Origin: CAYPNF01 sp964411985
GTDB taxonomy: Bacteria; Verrucomicrobiota; Verrucomicrobiia; Limisphaerales; J093
Reading direction: 5' to 3'
DNA: 32,860 nucleotides
Assembly: GCA_964411985.1 (NCBI GenBank)
Contig: CAYPNF010000078.1
Span: 1 to 32,860, forward strand
Within the stretch, counting starts at the first letter, position 1; the number at the start of each line of letters is the position of its first letter. Positions 24,197 through 31,915 of this stretch are shown one piece after another. Position numbers and translations under genes: made by a program. Under the pieces are notes generated by a model. That model saw nothing but the letters and a program-made list of their open reading frames with translations. It did not search any database and was not told the DNA's origin.

Positions 24197-24937
24197 TCAG
24201 GAGTCCTTAGAATGGTTCTGCTTCTTCATGAAAGTGTGAATGCCGCACTCGGTCTTCTGGAATCCCGTCCAGCGCCCCGCGCGTTCATCGGCGGAGTCAG
24301 CGGAAAGGTGGGTGCAGGGCTGGCAACCGATGCTGCGGTAGCCACGGTCGTGAAGTGGATTGTAGGGAATGCCATGCTGGCGCAGGTAAACCCAAACCGC
24401 ATCCCGTGACCAGTTTGCCATTGGGTTCATTTTGAGCAACGAGCGCCCACTGGCGGGATCCGCCACGTAGAGCTCCAGAATCCCTGTGGTTGCCCGCGTG
24501 TCGCTCTGTTGGCGGCGCAGCCCGGTAATCCAGCAATCGAGCGTCGTTAAACGGGCCTGGAGGGGGACCACTTTTCGCAGCGTGCAGCACAAATCTGGGT
24601 TGTGTTTCCAAAGCTCAGGGCCGACGGATTGGGCCTGCTGCTCAAGGGAGAGCTCCGGAGTTAAGCGCTCGATTTCCCGTCCCAGAAACGCCTCCAGTTT
24701 CCGATGCAGATCCTCTGTTTCGGGAAACAGAAGGCCGGTATCGATCGTGAAGATCGGGAAGCCGAGCTGCTGCTGGCTGGCGATGTGCATCATCACCAGG
24801 CCGGCCCCCTGGAAGCTCGTGCCTATTCCGGCCCGGGGCCCCAACTCCTTCCACGCCCAGTGCAGAATCGCGTCCGTCGACCAGGATTCAAACTCCTGGT
24901 TGAGCGAGGCGACTTGTTCAGGACTGAGCATACTCAT
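24197..24937 (-). CDS. cysH: Adenylyl-sulfate reductase, [4Fe-4S] type
   Basis: A 246-residue thioredoxin-dependent reductase of the CysH family, converting activated sulfate to sulfite. The start at 24937 overlaps the cysI stop as ATGA, which decides it over an upstream in-frame codon within cysI. Core motifs: GIGTSFQGAGLVMMH (PP-loop-like), FTIDTGLLFPET, TGLRRQQSDTRAT and PMANWSRDAVWVYL. It has the cysteine pairs Cys117-Cys118 and Cys205-x-x-Cys208 that bind a [4Fe-4S] cluster, plus the catalytic Cys231 in ECGIH. Enzymes with this set reduce APS, or both APS and PAPS; the E. coli PAPS enzyme lacks the cluster cysteines. I therefore call it APS reductase, while PAPS use remains possible. Confidence 0.95.
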   Translation of the reverse strand: MSMLSPEQVASLNQEFESWSTDAILHWAWKELGPRAGIGTSFQGAGLVMMHIASQQQLGFPIFTIDTGLLFPETEDLHRKLEAFLGREIERLTPELSLEQQAQSVGPELWKHNPDLCCTLRKVVPLQARLTTLDCWITGLRRQQSDTRATTGILELYVADPASGRSLLKMNPMANWSRDAVWVYLRQHGIPYNPLHDRGYRSIGCQPCTHLSADSADERAGRWTGFQKTECGIHTFMKKQNHSKDS

Positions 24938-26595
24938 CGAAGCGCATGAAAGGACCAATCTCCGAAGCGCTCGCATGGCTGCCGCTCCTGCTTGAAGCGT
25001 TGGAAGACCGGCCTAAGCTCCTGCTCCAGATCGGCCTCGCGCACGCCATCGCGGTAGAGACGGTTCATGCGGGTGCTGGATTCGTTGCCACCAACGTAGA
25101 TTTGGTATTTGCCTGGTGCCTTCCCGACGAATCCCAGCTCGGCCATGTAGGGACGCACGCATCCGTTGGGGCAGCCCGTCATCCGAATGACGATTTCCTC
25201 GCCAGGCAATCCGGTTTCCGCAAGAAGCTGGTCTAACCGGCTCAGGAGCGAGGGAAGAAAACGCTCCGACTCGGCCAAGGCCAGCCCGCACGTGGGCAGG
25301 GAAACGCAAGCCATCGAGGCGCGGTGGAGCGCGGTTGCCTGGTTTTGAATGTCTACACCATGCTTCGCCAAAACGGTCGAAATGGCGGCACGATCCGACT
25401 CGTGAATGCCCGCGAGAAGCAGGTTCTGCGAGGGAGTCAATCGAACTTCGGGCCGGAAAGTGGCCACCACGGATCGAAGTGCTGTCTTCAGACGGGTAGT
25501 GCCGACATCGGCCAACCGGCCCGCTTGGATGTACAAGCCTAGGAACCACTTGCCATCCGATTGCTGATGCCAGCCAAACAGGTCTCCCTGTTGCTTGAAC
25601 TCGAAGGGCTTGGCGGCTTTCAACGGAAACCCAAGTCTCTTCTCCAACTCGCCACGGAACCAATCGACACCGCGCTCGGCGATGACATACTTCAGCCGCG
25701 CATGCTTGCGGTTGGAGCGATCCCCAAAGTCACGGTGAACCGTGAGCACTGCTTTTGCCACCTCGACAACCTGGTCTGGGGTTAGGAAGCCGACCACATC
25801 TGCCACGCGCGGATAGGTTTCCGCGTTGCCGTGGCTCATTCCCATCCCACCCCCTGCGGTCAGATTGTAGCCCTCTAGGCGGCCCTCGTGGACAATGGCG
25901 ATCAACCCCATACAGTGGGTGAAAACGTCAACATCATTCAGCGGCGGAATCGCCATCCCGATTTTGAACTTGCGCGGCAGATAGGTCTTCCCGTAGAGCG
26001 GGTCCACAAACTCCTTGTTCTTCGGGTCTGCCAGGTCGAGTTGGACCCCGTCGACCCAGATTGCGTGGTATGCCTCGGTCGATGGCAGTAAGGAGTCCGA
26101 AAGCCGTTTGGCATCCTGAAGCACGAGGTCTGCGGCAGGGCTTACGGATGGAGTGGAAGGCGCCATGACGTTGCGACTCACGTCGCCGCACGCAGCCAGC
26201 GTGGTGCAGAGGGAATCATGAATCCCTTTCATCAGAGGGCCCAAGCCGGACTTCACGACTCCATGAAACTGAAAACTCTGCCTGGACGTCACTCGCAGTG
26301 TTTGGTTTCCGTACGACTCTGAGAGGCGGTCGAAGGCCAAATAGAGGTCCGGGTGGACCAGACCTCCCGGCAAACGACCTCGGACCATGAAGATGTATTT
26401 CTTCCCTGTCTTTCGCAAATCCCGGTCGTCCTGTTGGTATATGCCATGAAACTTGATAAACTGGGAATCGTCCTCGGAAAACCGATCGGCCCCCGGGTCG
26501 GCCAGCGTGGCGGCGATCGTTCCTGCCAGCGTAGGGATGGCCTCCTTGATCAGCTCATTGTGGGAGCGCGTCTTGGCTGGTTCAGTGTTTATCAT
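24934..26595 (-). CDS. cysI: Sulfite reductase, siroheme-[4Fe-4S] hemoprotein
   Basis: A 553-residue assimilatory sulfite reductase catalysing the six-electron reduction of sulfite to sulfide. It shows the two nitrite/sulfite reductase half-repeats: ferredoxin-like YIFMVRGRLPGGLV and RVTSRQSFQFHGV, the DVSRNVMAP segment, YLPRKFKIGMAIP, then GWHQQSDGKWFLG, RLTPSQNLLL and the cluster/siroheme ligands Cys430, Cys436, Cys475 and Cys479 (CVSLPTC, TGCPNGC). It is the hemoprotein (CysI/Sir) type; no flavoprotein CysJ gene is in the window, so the electron donor may be ferredoxin. First gene of the sulfur operon, with a good promoter directly upstream and cysH overlapping by 4 bases. Confidence 0.96.
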   Translation of the reverse strand: MINTEPAKTRSHNELIKEAIPTLAGTIAATLADPGADRFSEDDSQFIKFHGIYQQDDRDLRKTGKKYIFMVRGRLPGGLVHPDLYLAFDRLSESYGNQTLRVTSRQSFQFHGVVKSGLGPLMKGIHDSLCTTLAACGDVSRNVMAPSTPSVSPAADLVLQDAKRLSDSLLPSTEAYHAIWVDGVQLDLADPKNKEFVDPLYGKTYLPRKFKIGMAIPPLNDVDVFTHCMGLIAIVHEGRLEGYNLTAGGGMGMSHGNAETYPRVADVVGFLTPDQVVEVAKAVLTVHRDFGDRSNRKHARLKYVIAERGVDWFRGELEKRLGFPLKAAKPFEFKQQGDLFGWHQQSDGKWFLGLYIQAGRLADVGTTRLKTALRSVVATFRPEVRLTPSQNLLLAGIHESDRAAISTVLAKHGVDIQNQATALHRASMACVSLPTCGLALAESERFLPSLLSRLDQLLAETGLPGEEIVIRMTGCPNGCVRPYMAELGFVGKAPGKYQIYVGGNESSTRMNRLYRDGVREADLEQELRPVFQRFKQERQPCERFGDWSFHALR

Positions 26596-26604
26596 AAGTT
26601 ACAA

Positions 26605-26645
26605 ACTAATAATAGTAATGTTATCAACAACTGCCGTTTTGTCAA
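26605..26645 (-). promoter_or_regulatory. Promoter of the cysI operon with an overlapping imperfect palindrome
   Basis: On the minus strand, TTGACA (26640-26645) and TAACAT (26618-26623) are separated by 16 bases, a good sigma-70-like promoter. Transcription would start near 26611, giving a leader of about 15 bases before the ATG at 26595. The segment 26605-26616 reads ACTAATAATAGT, which matches its own reverse complement at 10 of 12 positions and overlaps the predicted start, so it could be a repressor site. The surrounding ~60 bases are markedly AT-rich compared with the rest of the window. Confidence 0.5.
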
Positions 26646-26761
26646 AAGCTTTTCATGCGCTTTCTTCTTCTTGCCCCGCTTGCTTTCGCGCCCACTCTCG
26701 ACCATCTTGGTGCAAACGCATAAGTACCCAACATTCCAGCCGATCGGCAACCCACTATAGC

Positions 26762-27547
26762 ATGCAAAACCTCCTTGGCAGTCTAGTTTTCTCTCTCGCG
26801 ATCTATCTTACTGCGGCTCAAGCCTCTGAAGCTGTCACTCCCGGAAAGTGGGAGCCCATTTTCAACGGAAAGAACCTCGACGGCTGGACCCCGAAGATTC
26901 GCGGCTATGCTCTTGGGGACAACTTTGGCGATACTTTTCGGGTGGAAGATGGGGTGATGAAGGTGGTCTACGACAAGTACGACAAGTTTAACGATCGGTT
27001 TGGCCATATATTCTACCGAGAGCGCCTTACCAACTACGTTCTTCGGGTTGAATACCGCTTCGTGGGTGATCAAACCCCTGGTGGGGCAGGTTGGGCCTTT
27101 CGCAACAGCGGTATCATGCTCCATTGCCAAGCTCCAGAAACCATGGCCAAGGACCAGGATTTCCCAGTCTCGGTGGAGGTGCAGTTGCTGGGGGGGGATG
27201 GCAAGACACCGCGCACGACGGGGAACGTCTGCTCGCCCGGCACACACATCGTCATGGGGGGGAAGTTGGTCACCTCCCACTGCAATTCCTCAAAATCGAA
27301 AACCTATCATGGTGACCAGTGGGTTGCGTTTGAGGTGGAGGTCCAGGGCGGTAAGGTGATCCGTCACAAGTATGAAGGCGAAACCGTTCTAGAGTATAGC
27401 CAGCCCCAACTCGATGAAACCGATGCCTCTGCGCGGCGCCTTCTCGAGCAAGGAGAACCCAAGATGGTGGAATCAGGGTATATATCGCTCCAGTCGGAAA
27501 GCCATTCGGTGCAGTTCAGAAAAGTGGAACTGATGCGGCTGCCATAG
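26762..27547 (+). CDS. Exported DUF1080 protein
   Basis: A 261-residue exported protein. The ATG at 26762 gives MQNLLGSLVFSLAIYLTAAQAS, a classic signal peptide; the open frame upstream overlaps the cysI start antisense and is not credible. The mature protein is a single DUF1080 domain: WEPIFNGKNLDGWTPKI, FRVEDGVMKVVYDKY, YVLRVEYRF, AFRNSGIMLHCQ, PVSVEVQLLGG, WVAFEVEVQGG and SGYISLQSESHSVQFRKVEL. Typical roles proposed for this fold are hydrolysis of 3-keto-disaccharides after periplasmic oxidation. It is closer to the 'LQSES..VQFR' subgroup than to the other two DUF1080 copies here. It is divergent from cysI and convergent with the next DUF1080 gene. Confidence 0.88.
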   Translation: MQNLLGSLVFSLAIYLTAAQASEAVTPGKWEPIFNGKNLDGWTPKIRGYALGDNFGDTFRVEDGVMKVVYDKYDKFNDRFGHIFYRERLTNYVLRVEYRFVGDQTPGGAGWAFRNSGIMLHCQAPETMAKDQDFPVSVEVQLLGGDGKTPRTTGNVCSPGTHIVMGGKLVTSHCNSSKSKTYHGDQWVAFEVEVQGGKVIRHKYEGETVLEYSQPQLDETDASARRLLEQGEPKMVESGYISLQSESHSVQFRKVELMRLP

Positions 27548-27566
27548 CTGGACCACGCTTAGGGGT

Positions 27567-27594
27567 GGGGATCGGAAGACGCTGACCGTTCCCC
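27567..27594. terminator. Hairpin between two convergent DUF1080 genes
   Basis: GGGGATCGG (27567-27575) can pair with CCGTTCCCC (27586-27594), eight of nine positions, with a 10-base loop. It lies between two convergent stop codons, where a bidirectional terminator is expected, but no T-run follows on either strand. Confidence 0.4.
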
Positions 27595-27603
27595 GAAAGG
27601 TCT

Positions 27604-28254
27604 CTACGGCAGCTCTTCCACCGTAATCTCTTTGTAGGAGACCTCTGCCACCGCGCCTCCGTGGATTTGTAGCCCAATGTGACCGAACTGAGGGATATCC
27701 TGGTCCGTCTCTTGGTAATCAATCGTTTCCTGTCCGTTGATGGAAGCCCGGATGCGCCGTCCCTCACAGCGGATGACGTACTCGTTCCAATCGCCAGGCT
27801 TCAGGACCTTCTTGACCTTCTCGATATCTGACTTGGTGAGGACTTTGTTGCGCCGGGATTCATCGTAGAGACAACCCCACCATTCAGGATCACCCATGTC
27901 CAGCTGGTAACCGCACATTTCGTTGGGGGGATTCTTCACTCGCTGGCTGCGCACTTGCACCCCTGCGTTGATGAAGCCGCTTGTGCCCACGAGTTTGAAC
28001 TTCAATCTCAGCACGAAATTCGTGTAAGGCCGGGTGGTGGCGAGAAACTCGTTCTGGGGAACATTCGCCTTCAGCGAGCCTCCCACAAACGCCCCGTTCT
28101 CCACCCTCCAGGTTTTGTTCGTGTCTCCCTCCCAGCCGCGGAAGGTGGATCCATCGAAAACCGAAACGGCGTCGCCCAGAGCGAAGGGTACGCTGGCCAG
28201 AACCACGATGAAGATGGCTCGAAGCCAGGAGATCGGTACTATTATGGCGGACAT
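27604..28254 (-). CDS. Exported DUF1080 protein (second type)
   Basis: A 216-residue exported protein with a signal peptide (SWLRAIFIVVLASVPFALG|DA) and one DUF1080 domain: VSVFDGSTFRGWEGD, WRVENGAFVGGSL, FVLRLKFKLVG, GVQVRSQRV, GYQLDMGDPEWWGCLYDES, WNEYVIRCEGRRI and FGHIGLQIHGG...VSYKEITVEELP. It is the compact, common form of the family and resembles the DUF1080 half of the fusion at 13658 (shared GYQ, 'LYDE/LYEE' and WNEYV segments) more than its convergent neighbour. A periplasmic role on 3-keto sugars is inferred from the family. Confidence 0.9.
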   Translation of the reverse strand: MSAIIVPISWLRAIFIVVLASVPFALGDAVSVFDGSTFRGWEGDTNKTWRVENGAFVGGSLKANVPQNEFLATTRPYTNFVLRLKFKLVGTSGFINAGVQVRSQRVKNPPNEMCGYQLDMGDPEWWGCLYDESRRNKVLTKSDIEKVKKVLKPGDWNEYVIRCEGRRIRASINGQETIDYQETDQDIPQFGHIGLQIHGGAVAEVSYKEITVEELP

Positions 28255-28329
28255 GGGTTGCAGTATGCGCCTTGAACCCCAAACTGTCGATGCCGGAATG
28301 GACTGAGAGAGGGCGGTCCCGCAAGCGAC

Positions 28330-28983
28330 TCAACGGGCGAGACTGACCTGCAGGACACCTCTCTCTTTCGCTAACTGAGCCTCCACGAGCTTCAAAAGCG
28401 GATCCAGCTTGGCTTGTGCCGCTACCAATATGAGTTCTTTCTCATTCATGACCACCACCGTGACCCGCAATTGGTCCTCGAACAGGCCAGCGGGCTTTGC
28501 GTAGAGAAGCACAGCCTCCCGACGGTCAAGGACCGTCACCATTTTTTCCCAGCCTTTTTCCGTCATGAGCCGATCGGCCTTTGCCAGGACGTTTCGTGGG
28601 TTGCCTGGTCCACGCCTCCCTCCGAATTCCGAGACTGAGACCTCAGCGGATCGCGCGGCAGCCAAACCTGCACGCGCTTCCGGAGGGAGGTCGACGAACC
28701 ACGAACCGCACCGAGTTAAGCCCAAGGCAACGGAACCAACCGCGAAACTGATCTGAGTATCCGGTTGTGCCTCCGCGTTTTCGAGAAGGACAGCGCGGAG
28801 CGCTCGGGTGTCGTTGCTGGCCTGGAAGCATCCGGTGAGCACGAGCGGTAGGCAGCCGAGCGCCACCACGAGCCAGAAGAGACGGAGATGGGTCCGGGGG
28901 GCACTAGGGGAGGACCCGAGGCGATCCAGGCCGGAAGGTTCTTGGCTTGGAGTAGCCATGGGGAGGTACAAGGCGGTTTTCAT
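28330..28983 (-). CDS. DUF4252-like lipoprotein
   Basis: About 217 residues with a long N-terminal region, a hydrophobic helix and the lipobox LTGC, so it should be a membrane-anchored lipoprotein. The C-terminal half has the DUF4252 pattern also seen in the gene upstream: AKADRLMTEKGWEKMVTVLD, AVLLYAKPAG, RVTVVVMNEKELILVAAQ and LDPLLKLVEAQL. The start is uncertain: ATG at 28983 is used here, ATG 28959 is possible, and GTG 29043 has the best ribosome binding site (GAAGGTGG) but gives a proline-rich, noncoding-looking start. It follows its paralogue by a short gap and is probably cotranscribed. Function unknown; the family is usually found near ECF sigma factor genes. Confidence 0.75.
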   Translation of the reverse strand: MKTALYLPMATPSQEPSGLDRLGSSPSAPRTHLRLFWLVVALGCLPLVLTGCFQASNDTRALRAVLLENAEAQPDTQISFAVGSVALGLTRCGSWFVDLPPEARAGLAAARSAEVSVSEFGGRRGPGNPRNVLAKADRLMTEKGWEKMVTVLDRREAVLLYAKPAGLFEDQLRVTVVVMNEKELILVAAQAKLDPLLKLVEAQLAKERGVLQVSLAR

Positions 28984-29061
28984 CGCAATTGGGATCGCTG
29001 GCAGTTTCGCTCGCGGCCGAGGTGACGGCGTGCTCTGAGGCACGCCACCTTCGCGGTTGGA

Positions 29062-29622
29062 CTAGGATTTCTTGAGAGACTCGCCCACTTTCTTCAGCGG
29101 TTCGATGTTCAGGCGCTGGCCTAGCTCAGCGAGTTTCTCCGGTTTGATATCTCCGACCACGTTCACAAGCACCGCTTCTTTGTTATGGTCCAGCACCGTG
29201 ACTACGATTCCCTCGATGGCTTCCTCTCCACGGGTGCGGACGTAGACCCCGACATCCTCGTCCTTCTGTTGGACGGTCACGATGCGTTCCCAGCCTTTAG
29301 CTTCAAGTTCGCTGCGGAGCGCCTTGATCCTCTCCACAACTTCGGCCCGATTCTTGTCATCCATCCCGAGGACGTTCACGCGGATGTTCTGGATGCCCTT
29401 GATCATCTCCGCCACCTCGGGTTCTGTGCCCTTGGCGACCTTGACGATCATGTTGATAAGATTCGCCTTGAGCGTGACTTCCACGAATTCACCCCCCTCG
29501 CCGGGTGGGGGGATTTTTCCAAAGTCAACGTAGCCTGCTGTTTGGGTTTCAGCCCAGGCGGGGAGAGTGAGGAGGGTCAACATGCAGGCGAGTCCGGTGG
29601 CGCGGCGAATCATGTTTTGCAT
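29062..29622 (-). CDS. Exported DUF4252 protein
   Basis: A 186-residue exported protein with a signal peptide (MQNMIRRATGLACMLTLLTLPAWA|ET). The mature part fits DUF4252: VDFGKIPPPGEGGEFVEVTL, KANLINMIVKVAKG, KGIQNIRVNVLGM, LEAKGWERIVTVQQ, VGVYVRTRGEEAIEGIVV, NKEAVLVNVVGDIKPEKL and a C-terminal helix. The family is common in Bacteroidota and Verrucomicrobiota and often sits in an operon with an ECF sigma factor and anti-sigma factor; neither is present here, since the next gene upstream is a protein kinase 211 bases away. Together with the downstream lipoprotein it forms a paralogous pair. Confidence 0.85.
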   Translation of the reverse strand: MQNMIRRATGLACMLTLLTLPAWAETQTAGYVDFGKIPPPGEGGEFVEVTLKANLINMIVKVAKGTEPEVAEMIKGIQNIRVNVLGMDDKNRAEVVERIKALRSELEAKGWERIVTVQQKDEDVGVYVRTRGEEAIEGIVVTVLDHNKEAVLVNVVGDIKPEKLAELGQRLNIEPLKKVGESLKKS

Positions 29623-29669
29623 AGAGGATACAAGTTTTTCTTAGGTTTGTGCCGGTGGTTCGGTTGGCC

Positions 29670-29700
29670 GCCGGCTCCCAATAGAACCCAATCAGCCGGC
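29670..29700. other. Inverted repeat between kinase and DUF4252 genes
   Basis: GCCGGCT (29670-29676) and AGCCGGC (29694-29700) are a perfect 7-bp inverted repeat with a 17-base loop, in the 211-base gap downstream of the kinase gene. It could be a terminator for the kinase or an operator for the DUF4252 pair; there is no adjoining T-run. Confidence 0.3.
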
Positions 29701-29833
29701 CCCGAGTTTCAGAAATGTTCGTCCCGGTGGGAGCGGAAGCAAAGAGGGTCGGCCGACTAAGGGACAGGAAGCACTCTGAGGAAGATTCGACCGTACTGAG
29801 GAGGGGATTGGCTTGGGGAGTAGGTACGCCGTC

Positions 29834-31270
29834 TCAGACCAGCCAGGCCGTGTGGATGGCGGCGAACAGACTTAAATTAGCCTTCCCACTTTCCAGATCG
29901 TCGGCCTCATCCTCCTCCACCGCTTGCCAGTACGTATGCCCTTCTTCGTCCGAAGAAGTTTGCCTCAGATAAACAAAGGCGGCGTTGTCGGTGAGTTCCC
30001 AGCAGGCTGCGGGTGCTGCGACGGCCCAGTGACCGGACTCCGGATTCTGACGTAGGTCCCAAGTGCTGAGTCGGTCTAGAAAGTCCGCGGGCAGGCCGAG
30101 GCTGATGAGCTGTTTCAGGAGGCAGTTGTGTTCCTGAACGTCAGCCACGGCGTCTTCCGGGGCTGGGTTGAGGAGAAGCTGCGCAAGTTCATTCATCGTT
30201 TGGACGCGCTGGTTGCGGAGGACGGTGGCGCGGGCGATGGGGCCTGAGAGCCAGGCCAGAGCAGGCGGCAGCTGCTCCATGATGAAAGTGGTGCCGGTGG
30301 AAAGCAGGATCTGGTCCTGTTGTTCCTCGGCTAAGGAGGCCCAGTCAGCCACCTTGGCGATCAAGTAGGCCTTCAGGATATGCCAGAATTCCGAGAACAA
30401 CAATTGGCGTTCTCGCAACTGAGTGTGGACCAGCGGCAGTTCTTTCTTCAGGTGGGGGAAGGCTCGCCAGGTGTTATTGATCTGCGAATCACGAAAGAGA
30501 TAGGTAGCCGGCAGAGCGAGCATGTCCTCCGCAGTTTGGGGACTGATGAGCAGCCGGGAAGTCCCCGTTGCCATCTCAAACAACGCCACCCCGGCGGAGA
30601 AGATGTCCGAAGCCACACTTGGAGGAACACCCGCCTGAAGGTTTGAGGCATCGATCACCACCTCCGCATGATCGGGGGTTGCGGCGTAGACGAATTTCTT
30701 GAGGTCGTGGCGCTGTCGGGCCGAGAAAAAGGCTCCAAGGTCGACCAACCGCACCTTGCCGTCATCCAATCGGATCACGTTGTCGGGTTTGAAATCCACC
30801 AGGACGATTCCGTGGCGGTGAAACAAATCAACAATGGCAAAAACCTCTTGCGTGGCTCGCCGGAGTTCATCTAGCGAGGCGGGATCGTGGCCCACGCGGA
30901 GCAGTTCCTCGGACCAGATCCGCAGATTCTGCCCCTGCAGGTACTCCATGGCGATGAAGGCAAACTTGCGGTCGTAGTCAATGTTGCCTCCATAGTAGGA
31001 AGGAACATGCCCACGCAGGTGCTCTATGGTCTGAATCTCCTCGAAGGAGGCTAGCTCCGCTTGGAAGTTCACATACGGCCCATACCCGATCTCGTCTGCT
31101 TTGCCGCAACGAAGGTCGAAAAGCTTGACCACCACGCCAATTTGGTTGGTGAGATAGAGGGCCGTCTCGGGGTTTTGGGCGATGGCGTGACTCAACCGGA
31201 CCGTTCCAAGGCCTGCCAGGTTGATCGTAAGACCTGCATGCGCCCCTTCGCTCATTTGTGGCGTACTCAT
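29834..31270 (-). CDS. Protein kinase-like protein with atypical catalytic loop
   Basis: A 478-residue cytoplasmic Hanks-type kinase-like protein. The ATG at 31270 is chosen because upstream codons run antisense-like through the bcp gene. Visible features: a VVVKLFD strand with the likely ATP-binding Lys49, FIAMEYLQGQNL hinge, HRHGIVLVDFKPDNVIRL where Asp159, Lys161 and Asn164 take the place of the HRDxKxxN loop, VRLVDLGAFF in place of DFG (Asp177), and ASDIFSAGVALFEMATG (the subdomain IX Asp). No clear glycine-rich loop is seen. The remaining ~200 residues are helical with an acidic stretch (VEEDEADDLESG) and carry no domain I recognise. Substrate unknown. Activity is plausible since the Lys, Asp, Asn and Asp residues remain. 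Confidence 0.82.
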   Translation of the reverse strand: MSTPQMSEGAHAGLTINLAGLGTVRLSHAIAQNPETALYLTNQIGVVVKLFDLRCGKADEIGYGPYVNFQAELASFEEIQTIEHLRGHVPSYYGGNIDYDRKFAFIAMEYLQGQNLRIWSEELLRVGHDPASLDELRRATQEVFAIVDLFHRHGIVLVDFKPDNVIRLDDGKVRLVDLGAFFSARQRHDLKKFVYAATPDHAEVVIDASNLQAGVPPSVASDIFSAGVALFEMATGTSRLLISPQTAEDMLALPATYLFRDSQINNTWRAFPHLKKELPLVHTQLRERQLLFSEFWHILKAYLIAKVADWASLAEEQQDQILLSTGTTFIMEQLPPALAWLSGPIARATVLRNQRVQTMNELAQLLLNPAPEDAVADVQEHNCLLKQLISLGLPADFLDRLSTWDLRQNPESGHWAVAAPAACWELTDNAAFVYLRQTSSDEEGHTYWQAVEEDEADDLESGKANLSLFAAIHTAWLV

Positions 31271-31347
31271 ACCCGGGAGTGCTATGCCGACAATGATGAA
31301 CCCTGAGAGGCTTTGTGCAAAGCAAAATGACAGCCGGGCTGTAACCG

Positions 31348-31833
31348 CTATGGGGCTTGGCGCAGGAAGGCCAACACCTCTTCGGCATGTTTCGCGGTCT
31401 TGACCTTTGTCCAGATGTGCTGGATTCGGCCATCGGGACCCAGGAGGAAGGTGATGCGATGCATGCCCATGTACTTTTTCCCCATGAAACTTTTCATACC
31501 CCAAGCCCCATAGGTGGTCGCAACCGTGCGGTCCACATCCGCCAGGAGTGGGAAGGGCAGTTCGAAGCGTTTTGCGAAGCGCTCGTGAGAGGTAGCTGAG
31601 TCGGTGCTGACCCCCAGTACTACCACGCCTAGCTGCTGCAACTCCTGCCACCGGTTGCGAAATCCGCACGCCTCCACCGTACATCCGGGAGTGTTGTCCT
31701 TTGGATAGAAATAGAGGATCACTCTTTTTCCCCGGAAATCCCCAAGCGAGACGGTATTTCCGTTTTGGGTGGAAACGGCGAAGTCAGGGGCTGCGTCCCC
31801 AACCTTAAGCCCGACTTCCGTTTCTTTTGTCAT
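31348..31833 (-). CDS. bcp: Thioredoxin-dependent peroxiredoxin, Bcp/PrxQ type
   Basis: A 161-residue cytoplasmic peroxidase reducing hydrogen peroxide and alkyl hydroperoxides with electrons from thioredoxin. The ATG at 31833 gives MTKETEVGLKVGDAAPDF, the usual PrxQ start. Key residues: YPKDNTPGCTVEACGF with peroxidatic Cys51 and resolving Cys56 (CX4C), VVLGVSTDS, FPLLADVDRTVATTYGAWG and HRITFLLGPDGRI. The length and two-cysteine arrangement are standard for Bcp. The kinase gene follows on the same strand 77 bases downstream, and the glycosyltransferase gene is divergent. There is no link to the kinase beyond position. Confidence 0.95.
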   Translation of the reverse strand: MTKETEVGLKVGDAAPDFAVSTQNGNTVSLGDFRGKRVILYFYPKDNTPGCTVEACGFRNRWQELQQLGVVVLGVSTDSATSHERFAKRFELPFPLLADVDRTVATTYGAWGMKSFMGKKYMGMHRITFLLGPDGRIQHIWTKVKTAKHAEEVLAFLRQAP

Positions 31834-31915
31834 GATAAGAATGTAATGAAAGAGTCCTATAACGCAAATCACTCGCGCTCATTGGAGCATCCTGCTATCC
31901 TTCTGGGCTGAACGA

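Noticed and set aside
26453..26761. N-terminal extension of the DUF1080 frame across the cysI start
   Set aside because: The signal peptide begins at 26762; the upstream part is antisense to cysI and its promoter.
29748..29757. Ten-base palindrome GTCGGCCGAC as an operator
   Set aside because: Too short, GC-rich and isolated; likely chance.
31271..31684. N-terminal extension of the kinase frame to 31684
   Set aside because: It overlaps the strongly supported bcp gene in another frame and has no kinase similarity.
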